From: Sphingorhabdus contaminans
GTDB taxonomy: Bacteria > Pseudomonadota > Alphaproteobacteria > Sphingomonadales > Sphingomonadaceae
Length of the DNA: 64,000 nucleotides
Direction of reading: 5' to 3'
Assembly: GCF_007280415.1 (NCBI RefSeq)
Contig: NZ_VKKU01000002.1
Span: forward strand, 558,001-622,000
Part shown: positions 7,400 to 15,473 of the stretch, one piece after another
How positions within the stretch are numbered: position 1 is the first letter of the stretch
How the letters are laid out: each line of letters begins with the position of its first letter
Translations under genes and position numbers: made by a program
The notes under the pieces: model-generated
Told to the model about the DNA's origin: nothing
The model's database searches: none
What the model saw: the letters and a program-made list of their open reading frames with translations, nothing else

Positions 7400-9400
7400 T
7401 CAGGCTTTGGCTTTCAGGCTTTCTGCAACTGCGACGCCGTGGCGTTCCAGCGCCTCGACAATCTTGCCCGCGCCTTCAAGATCACCCCAGAACATCGGGC
7501 CGCCGCGGTAAATCGGCCAGCCATAGCCGTAAATCCAGACGACATCGATGTCGGATGCCCGTTGTGCTTTGCCTTCTTCGAGGATCTTATACCCTTCATT
7601 GACCATCGGATATAATGTCCGCTCGATGATTTCCTGTTCGCTGATTTCGCGTTTGGGCAGGTTGGACGTTGCCCGGAACTCTTCGATAATAGCCAGCGCC
7701 TCCGCACTGGGCGTACCGACGCGTTTCGCGTCATAGTCGTAGAAACCCTTGCCGTTCTTCTGGCCAAAGCGACCTGCGGCACACAGGGCATCACGGATTG
7801 TTTCAACCCGCGATGGATCACGGTGCCAGCCGATATCAAGTCCGGCCAGATCGCTCATCTGGAATGGCCCCATGGGCATGCCGAAATCGGTATGCACCTT
7901 GTCAATCTGTTCGGGCGTCGCACCTTCGAGCAACAATTGCATAGCGGGCTGTTGGCGTGTCGACAGCATCCGGTTTCCGATAAAGCCATGGCAAACGCCG
8001 GCAACAACCGCCACCTTGCCGATCTTCTTGCCGATGGCCATTGCCGTTGCCAGCACATCAGGTGCCGTCTTCTCGCCGCGGACAACCTCAAGCAGTTTCA
8101 TGACATTGGCGGGCGAAAAGAAATGCATGCCCAGCACATCCTGCGGACGGGACGTTGCCGCGGCAATTTCATCGACATTCAGATAGGACGTATTGGACGC
8201 CAATATTGCCCCTGGCTTGCAGATCGCATCAAGCTTTCCGAACACTTCCTTTTTCACGTCCATATTTTCGTAGACAGCCTCAATTACGAGGTCGCAATCG
8301 GCCAGCGATTCAAGGGTCAGCGACGGGGTCAGCAACGCCATCATCCCTTCGACCTGTTCTGTAGTAAAGCGCCCCTTTGCCGCGCTGGCTTCATAGTTTT
8401 TCCGGATCACCCCGACGCCGCGGTCCAGATTTTCCTGCACCATTTCAACGATCGTGACGGGAATGCCCTTGGCGAGGAAATTCATCGAAATGCCGCCACC
8501 CATCGTACCTGCACCGATGACGCCCACCTTGTTCACCGTACGAAGGGGCAAGTCTTTGGGAAGACCGTCAATCTTGGCCGCCTGACGTTCGGCAAAAAAC
8601 ATGTGCCGCTGCGCCGCTGACTGGGAACCTCCCATCAGCTTCATAAATTCGGCGCGTTCAAAGGCCATCCCCTCGTCAAAGGGCAATTTCGTGGCGGCTT
8701 CGACGCAGGCAAGATTGGCATAGGGGGCTTCGAACCCTTTCCACTTGCGCGCATTGGCCGCCTTGAGCTGCTCGATAATAGCGGTATCGCCCTTGACCGG
8801 CAGATCGCGCGTCGCGCGCGGACCGACGGCTATCAGTTCTTTTGCATAGGCGATGGCATCTTCAGCCAGGCTGCCTTCCCCTGCTATGCGGTCGACAAGA
8901 CCCATGGATGCCGCCTTGGACGCGCTTACCGGTTCACCCAGCGAACACATGGTGGCGGCCGCTTCTACACCCACGATACGCGGCAAACGCTGCGTTCCGC
9001 CGGCCCCTGGCAGCAGGCCAAGCTTGACCTCCGGCACACCCAGCTTCGCCGAAGGAACGGCAATGCGGTAATGGCAGACAAGCGCGGTTTCCAACCCGCC
9101 GCCAAGAGCGGTCCCGTGGATGGCACCGACAACAGGCTGGGTCGCCGATTCAATCGTCCGGAGCACCTGGTTGAAATCGGGTCCTTGGGGTGGTTTGCCA
9201 AATTCGGTGATATCCGCACCCGCAATGAAGGTGTTGCCGTCGCAACGCAGAACCATCGCTTCGATCTCCGGATCGTTCAGCCCTTGGTCCACCCCGTCCG
9301 AAAGCCCCTGGCGCACATGCCAGGAAAGCGCATTTACAGGAGGGTTGTTGACCACAATCACAAGGATGTTGCCAATTTTCTGCGTCGTCACGGATTGCAT
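7400..9400 (-). CDS. Bifunctional enoyl-CoA hydratase / 3-hydroxyacyl-CoA dehydrogenase (FadB/FadJ-like)
   Basis: A 666-residue fusion for beta-oxidation. The N-terminal crotonase domain (1-190) has the oxyanion loop AGADITEF and the two catalytic Glu motifs [10 protein letters not shown] and [13 protein letters not shown]. The C-terminal dehydrogenase begins at about 293 with the NAD fold [17 protein letters not shown], catalytic His in [17 protein letters not shown], and duplicated C-terminal helical domains with [15 protein letters not shown]. The length is shorter than FadB (about 730), as in peroxisomal-type multifunctional enzymes. The start has AGGAG nine bases upstream. No thiolase is adjacent. 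It could serve fatty acids or another acyl-CoA catabolic route. Confidence 0.9.
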   Translation of the reverse strand: MQSVTTQKIGNILVIVVNNPPVNALSWHVRQGLSDGVDQGLNDPEIEAMVLRCDGNTFIAGADITEFGKPPQGPDFNQVLRTIESATQPVVGAIHGTALGGGLETALVCHYRIAVPSAKLGVPEVKLGLLPGAGGTQRLPRIVGVEAAATMCSLGEPVSASKAASMGLVDRIAGEGSLAEDAIAYAKELIAVGPRATRDLPVKGDTAIIEQLKAANARKWKGFEAPYANLACVEAATKLPFDEGMAFERAEFMKLMGGSQSAAQRHMFFAERQAAKIDGLPKDLPLRTVNKVGVIGAGTMGGGISMNFLAKGIPVTIVEMVQENLDRGVGVIRKNYEASAAKGRFTTEQVEGMMALLTPSLTLESLADCDLVIEAVYENMDVKKEVFGKLDAICKPGAILASNTSYLNVDEIAAATSRPQDVLGMHFFSPANVMKLLEVVRGEKTAPDVLATAMAIGKKIGKVAVVAGVCHGFIGNRMLSTRQQPAMQLLLEGATPEQIDKVHTDFGMPMGPFQMSDLAGLDIGWHRDPSRVETIRDALCAAGRFGQKNGKGFYDYDAKRVGTPSAEALAIIEEFRATSNLPKREISEQEIIERTLYPMVNEGYKILEEGKAQRASDIDVVWIYGYGWPIYRGGPMFWGDLEGAGKIVEALERHGVAVAESLKAKA

Positions 9401-9563
9401 TCTGAACTCCTAAATTGTGGCTATTGATTTTTGCCGACGTTGGTTGATTTGGACGCGCTTGGCAAGGGCATGCCGTGTCCCGAATGCACGCAAATGTCCA
9501 TCGGCCCGTTAACCTTATTCATCATGCACAAAGTTAGACTTTACGGGCAAATGGGGGAGCATG

Positions 9564-10202
9564 ATGGACCAAATCTCAACCTTGCTGCCCAATGGGCAGT
9601 CCCTGTCGGATTCGTTGCCCGACGCCGCGAACGACCGTGACCGGCGACAGTATAGCCGTAATGTAAAGGTGATGCGCGTCGCCCGCCTGAAGGACCTGAA
9701 TGTGCATGCTGAATGCCTTGGTCTTGTGCGCGATGTGTCGCCGGGCGGAATGATGATCGACGCCGATTTCCCGCTGGAGATCGGACAGACGGTTGCCATC
9801 GCCCTGCTCGATGATCAGGAATTGAAGGGCGACGTCATCTGGCTGGACGGCAAGACCGTAGGCGTTGAATTTGCGCAGCCCATAGATGTCGAGCAGATTC
9901 TGGCAAAGCCGTCGATCAAGCCCGACGGCCGCCGCGCGCGCCTGCCGCGTTTCAGGCTCGACAAGCCGGTGACGCTCCGCATTGAGGAAAAGGTGGCGGA
10001 TGCCATGTTGCTTGACCTTTCCCAACGCGGCGCAAAATTCTGCTGCGATGTGAAACTGAAACTGCATGCTACCGTCCTCGTCCGATTGGACCGCGAACAT
10101 GCGGTGCGCGCGACGGTCAAATGGCGGGCAGGCAATATGATTGGAGTCGAATTCCACCGGCTTCTGTCCGTCGACGAACTGGGTGTCTGGCTGAAGGATA
10201 GC
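9564..10202 (+). CDS. Tandem PilZ-domain protein
   Basis: About 213 residues with two PilZ-like domains in a row. The first (about 28-110) begins with RDRRQYSRNV and has DVSPGGMMID, then GVEFAQP. The second (about 122-205) begins with RRARLPRFRL and has LDLSQRGAKF, then IGVEFHR. The first domain keeps RxxxR-like and D-x-S-x-x-G elements needed for cyclic-di-GMP; the second has D-L-S-Q-R-G and may be altered. ATG 9564 is preferred over ATG 9561 because GGGGGAG ends at 9559. The target process is unknown; the EAL protein at 21.6 kb is the only other c-di-GMP protein seen here. Confidence 0.85.
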
Positions 10203-10415
10203 TAGGGCAACGTCAGCCGAATTGCGGCTCGATTGACATCGGTGGACATATTTCTGTTCATCTTGGATGTATTTTTACATCAGGTCTGCAGAAAGGTAGC
10301 AGGCGAAATGCATCCCAATCTTGACAGTGTGCCACCCGCTAAAGCAAGAAGTAACCAGTGGGGATGGAAGGCCGAACAGTGATGCTGATTGGCAGTCGAG
10401 TTTTAAGGGTGGACG

Positions 10416-11066
10416 ATGCAAAATATTCTACTGATCGTCGACCATAGCTTTTTCTTGCATGGGTTTTGCCAGTATCTTGGCGATACTGGCCATTTCGATG
10501 TTTCAACTGCAATCAGTGCAAATGAAGCAACGGCTAAAATAGAAGAAACACCACCCGATATTGTTGTTCTTGATCCCCGGATGAACGATGGCGCGGGCAC
10601 GCAGGTTTCCCAATATTTACGACTGCATTATCCCAACATTCCAATCATATTGCTGGTTACGCAGATCGACCCTGAGCAGTCGATCGAAGCGATGCGGATG
10701 GGGGTTAAGGGCATTGCCCTGAAAGACAGCGACCCTGATTTGATGGTCGACGGAATCCGCACCATTTTGGCGGGTGGCTATTGGTTCGAGACGAACATAA
10801 CGCAACCGGCGCTACAATATTCCCTGGACCGTCCCAACCGCATCAACCGCAGCGACGATCTTCTCACCAAAAGGGAGCATCAGATTGTCGATCTCGTCTG
10901 CATGGGCCTGCGCAACCGGCAGATTGCCGATCAGTGCAGCCTGACCGAAGGCACGGTCAAGATTCACCTCAACAGCATTTTCCGCAAATTGAGTGTGACA
11001 TCACGTGCGGAATTGATTGTGAACCGCGAAGGCATGCGTTCCAAGAAATCCTCGTCCGCCAGTTAA
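10416..11066 (+). CDS. NarL/FixJ-family response regulator with an atypical receiver
   Basis: A 216-residue protein with a receiver at about 1-120 and a LuxR-type helix-turn-helix at about 148-205 (LTKREHQIVDLVCMGLRNRQIADQ, given as two halves joined in the protein; then GTVKIHLNSIFRKL). Asp53 in VVLDPRMND, Thr in LLVTQID and Lys in IALKDSDPD match the phosphorylation site. The acidic pocket reads LLIVDHSFF, with only one acidic residue where two are normal, so metal binding may be weakened. No kinase is adjacent. AAGGGTGG precedes the ATG. Confidence 0.87.
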   Translation: MQNILLIVDHSFFLHGFCQYLGDTGHFDVSTAISANEATAKIEETPPDIVVLDPRMNDGAGTQVSQYLRLHYPNIPIILLVTQIDPEQSIEAMRMGVKGIALKDSDPDLMVDGIRTILAGGYWFETNITQPALQYSLDRPNRINRSDDLLTKREHQIVDLVCMGLRNRQIADQCSLTEGTVKIHLNSIFRKLSVTSRAELIVNREGMRSKKSSSAS

Positions 11067-11154
11067 GGCAGGACATCCCCGGCACAGGAAAAGGAACTGC
11101 GGCAATCGTCAGGATAAACCTGAAAGGATTGCCCGACACGGCCATTCGCTCCCT

Positions 11155-11184
11155 TGCCAGCCACGGAAGCACAAATGGCTGGCA
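11155..11184. terminator. Inverted repeat between convergent genes
   Basis: TGCCAGCCA (11155-11163) and TGGCTGGCA (11176-11184) form a perfect 9-bp stem with a 12-base loop, followed by TTTAGG. It lies between the NarL-type gene and the end of the TonB-dependent receptor gene and could terminate either. Confidence 0.5.
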
Positions 11185-11230
11185 TTTAGGAAATGGGTGC
11201 CGGGCATCCTTGCCCCCTGTGGGTCAGGAG

Positions 11231-13744
11231 TTAGAATTTATATCCGACTTCAACCCCGATCAGGCGACGCGCACCCGGCGAGATGAACGAGCCGCCAAAT
11301 TCGATCGCCGGGATCGCTTCGTTGATATATTTGCGATCCAGCATATTGTCGGCAAAGGCAGTCAGGTTCCAGTTTTCACCCTCCAGCCCGAAGCGCAGGT
11401 TCAGCACGCCAAAGGCATCGCGCTTGGCAACGCTGTAATTGGCATTCCCGACAAAGCCTGGCAGTGCCAGAGCAGAGATTGGCAGCAACTGGCTGAAGAT
11501 GGTTGCGCGGGTCTGGTCCTGCACGGTGTGGAACCAAGTGGGTCCGGTGATGCGGTAATCGGCGCGCATCACGAGATCGAGGCTATCGTTCAGAGGCGTG
11601 TCGATCTGGCTGCCAAGGTTGATGGTATAATCAGCCGTATAGGGCGACTTGTTCCCGACCGTATAGGGCCGTGACGCATTCGCTTTAATCTCGCTGTCGG
11701 TCAGGTTGACCGATCCGAACAATTTCCAGCCGTCCACGATTTTGACCGTGCTGTTGAGCTCGACACCCTTCACATCAACCTTGTCGATGTTCGACACCAC
11801 GCGCAGCAAGCCGAAAGAACCGACGAAGAATTCGAAAAACTGCATGTCGGTGATGCGCGTATAATAGCCGGCAAGGTCGAAGGTGACGCGGTTGTCAAAC
11901 AGCGATCCCTTGATGCCCGCTTCAAACGCGCTCGAACGTTCCTTGCGGAACTGGTCATTGATCGTCACGCCCGCGCCGATGGCCGGCACGTTGAAGTTGG
12001 CGTTAACAAGCGCGGACGACCCTGTATTGTTGAAGCCGCCCGATTTGAAACCGATGCCCCAGTTGGCATAGATATTGGTCGAATTGTTAGGCGTGAAGCT
12101 GAGCGTCAGCTTTGGCTGCAACTGCTTGAAGCTAGCCGATTTGTCGGCGATGGCACCTGTCGCAGGAAGGCCGGGATTGATCTTGGCGCCCGTAATGGGG
12201 TCAAAAACATTGGGCACAAGATTGGACGTGCTGCGATCCTCGACATCATAGCGCAATGCGACACCGGCCTTGAACTTGTCCGATGCGGCATAGTCCACCG
12301 AACCGAAGGCGGCATACACGTCGGTCTTGAACTTGTCGTAGAAAAGCTGCGATGTCGGGTTGCTGCTGCCCGGTGCGTTGTACAGCGAGGTGCTGACACC
12401 CTGGCCAAGATCCGCGCCCAGGCTGACGCCCACTTCGCGGTCAATATGCAGGCCATATACGCCCAACTGCCAGTTCAGCGGACCGTCATTGTTCGATGCC
12501 AGACGGATTTCCCCGCTGATATCCTTCTGGTTGCGGATCTGAAGCTGCGTACCGTCGCAGGTCGTAGGGCTATAGGCACCGAAGGTCGAACCGGTCGCGG
12601 GTGCAAAGATGAAGGGGACGGGAATCTGCCCGATAAAGCCCGGCGCGTTTACAGGGAAACCGGTCAGCGCCGCGGTGGTTGCAAAGCACTGGTTCTGCAC
12701 CGCCAGATTGGTGGCGTTCGCAGGAGCGCCAAGGGCAGGCGAGATATAGCGGGCAAAGTCCGCCGAGGTGCCGTCTGCCGTCAGGCTCTGGTCAACATCG
12801 GAATAGAGCGCCCAGGCGGTCAGCTTGGTCGATCCGAAATCATGTTCCAGCTTGACCGAGAAATCGATGGACTTCTGATCATTGGTCGGGCGGATATTGC
12901 CATAATAGCCGAGCTCATGGTCATCGACATCTTCGAAGAAGGCGCCGCCAAAGGCTTCGATATGGAATACGGAGTTGAAGTTGATCGATGCGCCGGAAAG
13001 CTTCGCATAGCGGGCCTTCACGTCAATATTGGTCGTCTCGCCCAGATCGGCCATGAAACGGCCATCGATCGAATAGACTTCCTGATCGTCGACAACTTTG
13101 CGGTCAAGGAAGGTGTTGCGGTAAAAACCGTCGGTAGTCCGGTAATTCCCCGAAAGCACAAATCCGGCATTGTCGCCGAGCGGCGCCGAAATATAGGCCG
13201 TGCCTTCTATGGTCTTTTCATTGGCGTAGCTGAACTTCACCGCCCCCTCGAGTGCATCGCCCGGCTTCACCGTCGAAATCACAATGGCACCGGCCGCGGC
13301 ATTGCGTCCGTAGATAGCGCCCTGCGGACCTTTCAGGATTTCGATCTGCCGCAACGTTCCCTGTGTCTGGTTCAACTGCGCGGTGTTGGTTTTCAAAATC
13401 CCGTCGACGACCAGCGCGACGGAGCTTTCCGCGTCGCGTGCGCCGTTGATACCGCGAATGTTGATCTGCGTATCACCGGCCTCTGCCGTGCCGGTAACGA
13501 TGGTGACGCCCGGCGTCAGTTGCGCGAAACCCTGGGCATTGTCCGCCCCTGTCTTGGACAGCGAGTCGGCGTCGATCACCGAGACCGATGCGGGTACTTC
13601 GACAAGCCGTTCATTCTGCCGGCGGGCGGTGACGATGATTTCTTCAACCTCGGCCCCGTCTTCAGCATCTTGCGCGAACGCCATGCTGGGCAGCATTGCG
13701 GCGGCCGCAATGGACGTGAGGAGTGCACTTTTGGTGATACGCAT
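11231..13744 (-). CDS. TonB-dependent outer-membrane receptor
   Basis: An 837-residue receptor. The signal peptide (MRITKSALLTSIAAAAMLPS...AFA) is cut before QDAEDG. A TonB box region VEEIIVTARRQ follows, then a plug (about 50-165: QLTPGVTIV, INIRGINGARDAESSVALVV, IEILKGPQGAIYGRNAAAG). The beta-barrel ends in VEVGYKF with a terminal Phe, as outer-membrane barrels require. This is the sphingomonad organic-substrate type rather than a siderophore receptor with an N-terminal STN domain. It is divergent from the GntR regulator and shares the intergenic palindrome with it, so it probably imports the substrate of the neighbouring catabolic operon. Confidence 0.92.
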   Translation of the reverse strand: MRITKSALLTSIAAAAMLPSMAFAQDAEDGAEVEEIIVTARRQNERLVEVPASVSVIDADSLSKTGADNAQGFAQLTPGVTIVTGTAEAGDTQINIRGINGARDAESSVALVVDGILKTNTAQLNQTQGTLRQIEILKGPQGAIYGRNAAAGAIVISTVKPGDALEGAVKFSYANEKTIEGTAYISAPLGDNAGFVLSGNYRTTDGFYRNTFLDRKVVDDQEVYSIDGRFMADLGETTNIDVKARYAKLSGASINFNSVFHIEAFGGAFFEDVDDHELGYYGNIRPTNDQKSIDFSVKLEHDFGSTKLTAWALYSDVDQSLTADGTSADFARYISPALGAPANATNLAVQNQCFATTAALTGFPVNAPGFIGQIPVPFIFAPATGSTFGAYSPTTCDGTQLQIRNQKDISGEIRLASNNDGPLNWQLGVYGLHIDREVGVSLGADLGQGVSTSLYNAPGSSNPTSQLFYDKFKTDVYAAFGSVDYAASDKFKAGVALRYDVEDRSTSNLVPNVFDPITGAKINPGLPATGAIADKSASFKQLQPKLTLSFTPNNSTNIYANWGIGFKSGGFNNTGSSALVNANFNVPAIGAGVTINDQFRKERSSAFEAGIKGSLFDNRVTFDLAGYYTRITDMQFFEFFVGSFGLLRVVSNIDKVDVKGVELNSTVKIVDGWKLFGSVNLTDSEIKANASRPYTVGNKSPYTADYTINLGSQIDTPLNDSLDLVMRADYRITGPTWFHTVQDQTRATIFSQLLPISALALPGFVGNANYSVAKRDAFGVLNLRFGLEGENWNLTAFADNMLDRKYINEAIPAIEFGGSFISPGARRLIGVEVGYKF

Positions 13745-13792
13745 GTAACAAAACTCCCTTGATATCGCTTTTATTGCTTTCGTAGCAGCTTA

Positions 13793-13802
13793 TTGTATAC
13801 AA
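13793..13802. promoter_or_regulatory. Palindromic operator TTGTATACAA, copy 1 (receptor/gntR intergenic)
   Basis: A perfect 10-bp palindrome in the 88-base divergent gap, 30 bases before the gntR start and 49 before the receptor start. An identical copy precedes the HMG-CoA-lyase-like gene. The form is typical of GntR/FCD-family operators with a GTATAC-like core, so I infer it binds the adjacent GntR regulator. Confidence 0.7.
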
Positions 13803-13832
13803 ATACCATTCGTCAAGAGGAGCATTATACCT

Positions 13833-14507
13833 ATGTCCCGGGCCTCGGATCGCGCCTATGATCATATCCGCAACATGATCCTGTCGGGGGAATTGTCGCC
13901 GGGCGAACAGATCCGCGAGGAAGCTCTGGCGGAGCTTTGCGGCGTTTCGCGGACCCCAGTGCGCGACGCCCTGCGGCGGCTGGAGGCAGAGCTTTTCATC
14001 CGCCGGAACGAATCTCAGCGCAGCTTTGTCGCCGACTGGTCGCTGGATGATCTGGAAGAGGCATTCCAGTTACGCGCCATGCTGGAGGCCTATGCCGCCC
14101 GGCGTGCGGCAAAGCGGATCAGCTGGGACCAGCTGGCGCGGCTGCGATCCCACAATGATGCGATCCACCACGCAATCACCGCGCCTACGCCGGATATTCC
14201 GAAATTTCTGGACCATAACCGGCAATTCCACGCCATCGTTCTGGAAGCCGCGGGCTCCGGACGCCTCGCGGGCATGCTGGCGCAAGTTATCGAGCAGCCC
14301 GTCGTTCTGCGCACGGCGAAACAATATGACATGGAAAATCTGAAACGGTCCCATCATGAGCATGACGAATTGCTGATCGCGTTCGATAACCGCGACGGCG
14401 AATGGGCCGCCGCCGTCATGACAGGCCATATTCGCCGTGCCTTCCATGTCTATGCCGCAGCCCATTCGGGCGATGCCGATATCCGAAGGACGGATGAAGC
14501 CGCATAA
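13833..14507 (+). CDS. GntR-family (FadR subfamily, FCD domain) transcriptional regulator
   Basis: A 224-residue protein. The N-terminal winged helix (about 3-70) has SRASDRAYDHIRNMI, GELSPGEQIREEALAELCGV and SRTPVRDALRRLEAE, the GntR signature. The FCD effector domain (about 80-210) carries metal/ligand residues in FLDHNRQFH and KRSHHEHDELL. GAGGAG precedes the ATG. It is divergent from the TonB-dependent receptor and upstream of the catabolic operon in the same direction. Copies of TTGTATACAA in front of both units suggest it represses both until a pathway acid or CoA ester binds. Confidence 0.92.
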   Translation: MSRASDRAYDHIRNMILSGELSPGEQIREEALAELCGVSRTPVRDALRRLEAELFIRRNESQRSFVADWSLDDLEEAFQLRAMLEAYAARRAAKRISWDQLARLRSHNDAIHHAITAPTPDIPKFLDHNRQFHAIVLEAAGSGRLAGMLAQVIEQPVVLRTAKQYDMENLKRSHHEHDELLIAFDNRDGEWAAAVMTGHIRRAFHVYAAAHSGDADIRRTDEAA

Positions 14508-14519
14508 TCCTGTTTGATT

Positions 14520-14529
14520 TTGTATACAA
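14520..14529. promoter_or_regulatory. Palindromic operator TTGTATACAA, copy 2 (upstream of the catabolic operon)
   Basis: Identical to the copy at 13793. It ends 21 bases before the ATG of the lyase gene, and TACAAT within and after it could be a -10 element, so a bound repressor would block the promoter directly. Confidence 0.7.
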
Positions 14530-14550
14530 TTATGGCATCATTTGGCGGTG

Positions 14551-15462
14551 ATGAGTATTCCCGACCGTATTGAGTTTGTCGAAGTCGGGCCACGCGATGG
14601 CCTGCAAAATGAGAAGCTGCTTGTGTCCACGCAACACAAGCTGGCGCTGATAAACCGTGCCATTGACGCAGGCGCGCGGCGGATTGAAGTGACGAGTTTC
14701 GTCAATCCCACCCGCGTCCCGCAAATGGCCGATGCCGAGTCGGTCTGCGCGGGGCTGCCGGTGCGGGACGACACGACCTTCATCGGCCTTGTCATGAATT
14801 TACGCGGTGCGGAACGCGCGCTTGCCACCGGCCGGATTGACCAGTTGGGCGCCGTTTCGGTGGCGACCGACCGCTTCGCCATGGCCAATCAGGGACAGAC
14901 CAGCGACGAATCGGTCGCGGCCGCCAAGGCCATTATCGCGCTCGCAAATGCCGAAGGCCGCACGGCCCAATGCACGATCGCCGCATCGTTCGGCTGTCCG
15001 TTCGAAGGTGAAGTCGCGCAGGACCGTGTCGTGGAAATGGCGGCCTCGCTGGCCGAGGCGGGTCCTGTGGAAATTGCCCTTGCCGATACGATCGGTGTCG
15101 GCAACCCAGCGCATGTCGCGCAACTGGTGGCACGGGTGAGCGCGGCAATTGCGCCCCTTCCGGTGCGTGTCCATTTCCACAACACGCGCAACACCGGCCT
15201 TGCCAATGTCTGGGCCGCCGTGACCGCAGGCGCCAGTATTGTAGACGCCTCTGTCGGCGGTCTCGGCGGCTGCCCCTTTGCGCCCGGTGCCGCCGGAAAT
15301 GTTCCAAGCGAAGATGTTGTCTATATGCTGGAACGTGCAGGCGTTGACACCGGAATGGATCTGGACCGCCTGATCGGGACCAGCCGCTGGCTTTCGGAAA
15401 TTATGCAAAGAAAACTGCCCGGCATGGTGGCGCAATCGCCCGCCTTCCCCGCGGCGGCATAA
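14551..15462 (+). CDS. HMG-CoA lyase family protein (HMG-CoA or citramalyl-CoA type lyase)
   Basis: About 303 residues, a DRE-TIM metallolyase. Visible motifs are the active-site VGPRDGLQNEK near the N terminus, EVTSFVNPTRVPQ, SFGCPFEG, metal ligands HFHNTRNTG and the cysteine loop GLGGCPFAPGAAGNV. These enzymes cleave a 3-hydroxy-3-methyl acyl-CoA to acetyl-CoA plus a keto acid; (R)-citramalyl-CoA lyase is a known close variant. ATG 14551 is chosen; TTG 14542 and GTG 14548 are in frame but closer to the operator. It is first in the operon with hyuA, hyuB, a CoA-transferase and an amidohydrolase, so it probably performs the last carbon-cleavage step. Confidence 0.88.
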   Translation: MSIPDRIEFVEVGPRDGLQNEKLLVSTQHKLALINRAIDAGARRIEVTSFVNPTRVPQMADAESVCAGLPVRDDTTFIGLVMNLRGAERALATGRIDQLGAVSVATDRFAMANQGQTSDESVAAAKAIIALANAEGRTAQCTIAASFGCPFEGEVAQDRVVEMAASLAEAGPVEIALADTIGVGNPAHVAQLVARVSAAIAPLPVRVHFHNTRNTGLANVWAAVTAGASIVDASVGGLGGCPFAPGAAGNVPSEDVVYMLERAGVDTGMDLDRLIGTSRWLSEIMQRKLPGMVAQSPAFPAAA

Positions 15463-15473
15463 GGGAGAAAAAC

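Noticed and set aside
10308-10382. 24-codon open frame (MHPNLDSVPP...) between the PilZ and NarL-type genes
   Set aside because: Too short, with a weak ribosome binding site and no recognised family. It could be a leader peptide, but nothing supports that.
12446-13762. 438-residue open frame antisense to the TonB-dependent receptor
   Set aside because: The receptor frame has signal peptide, TonB box and barrel end; the antisense frame has no motif.
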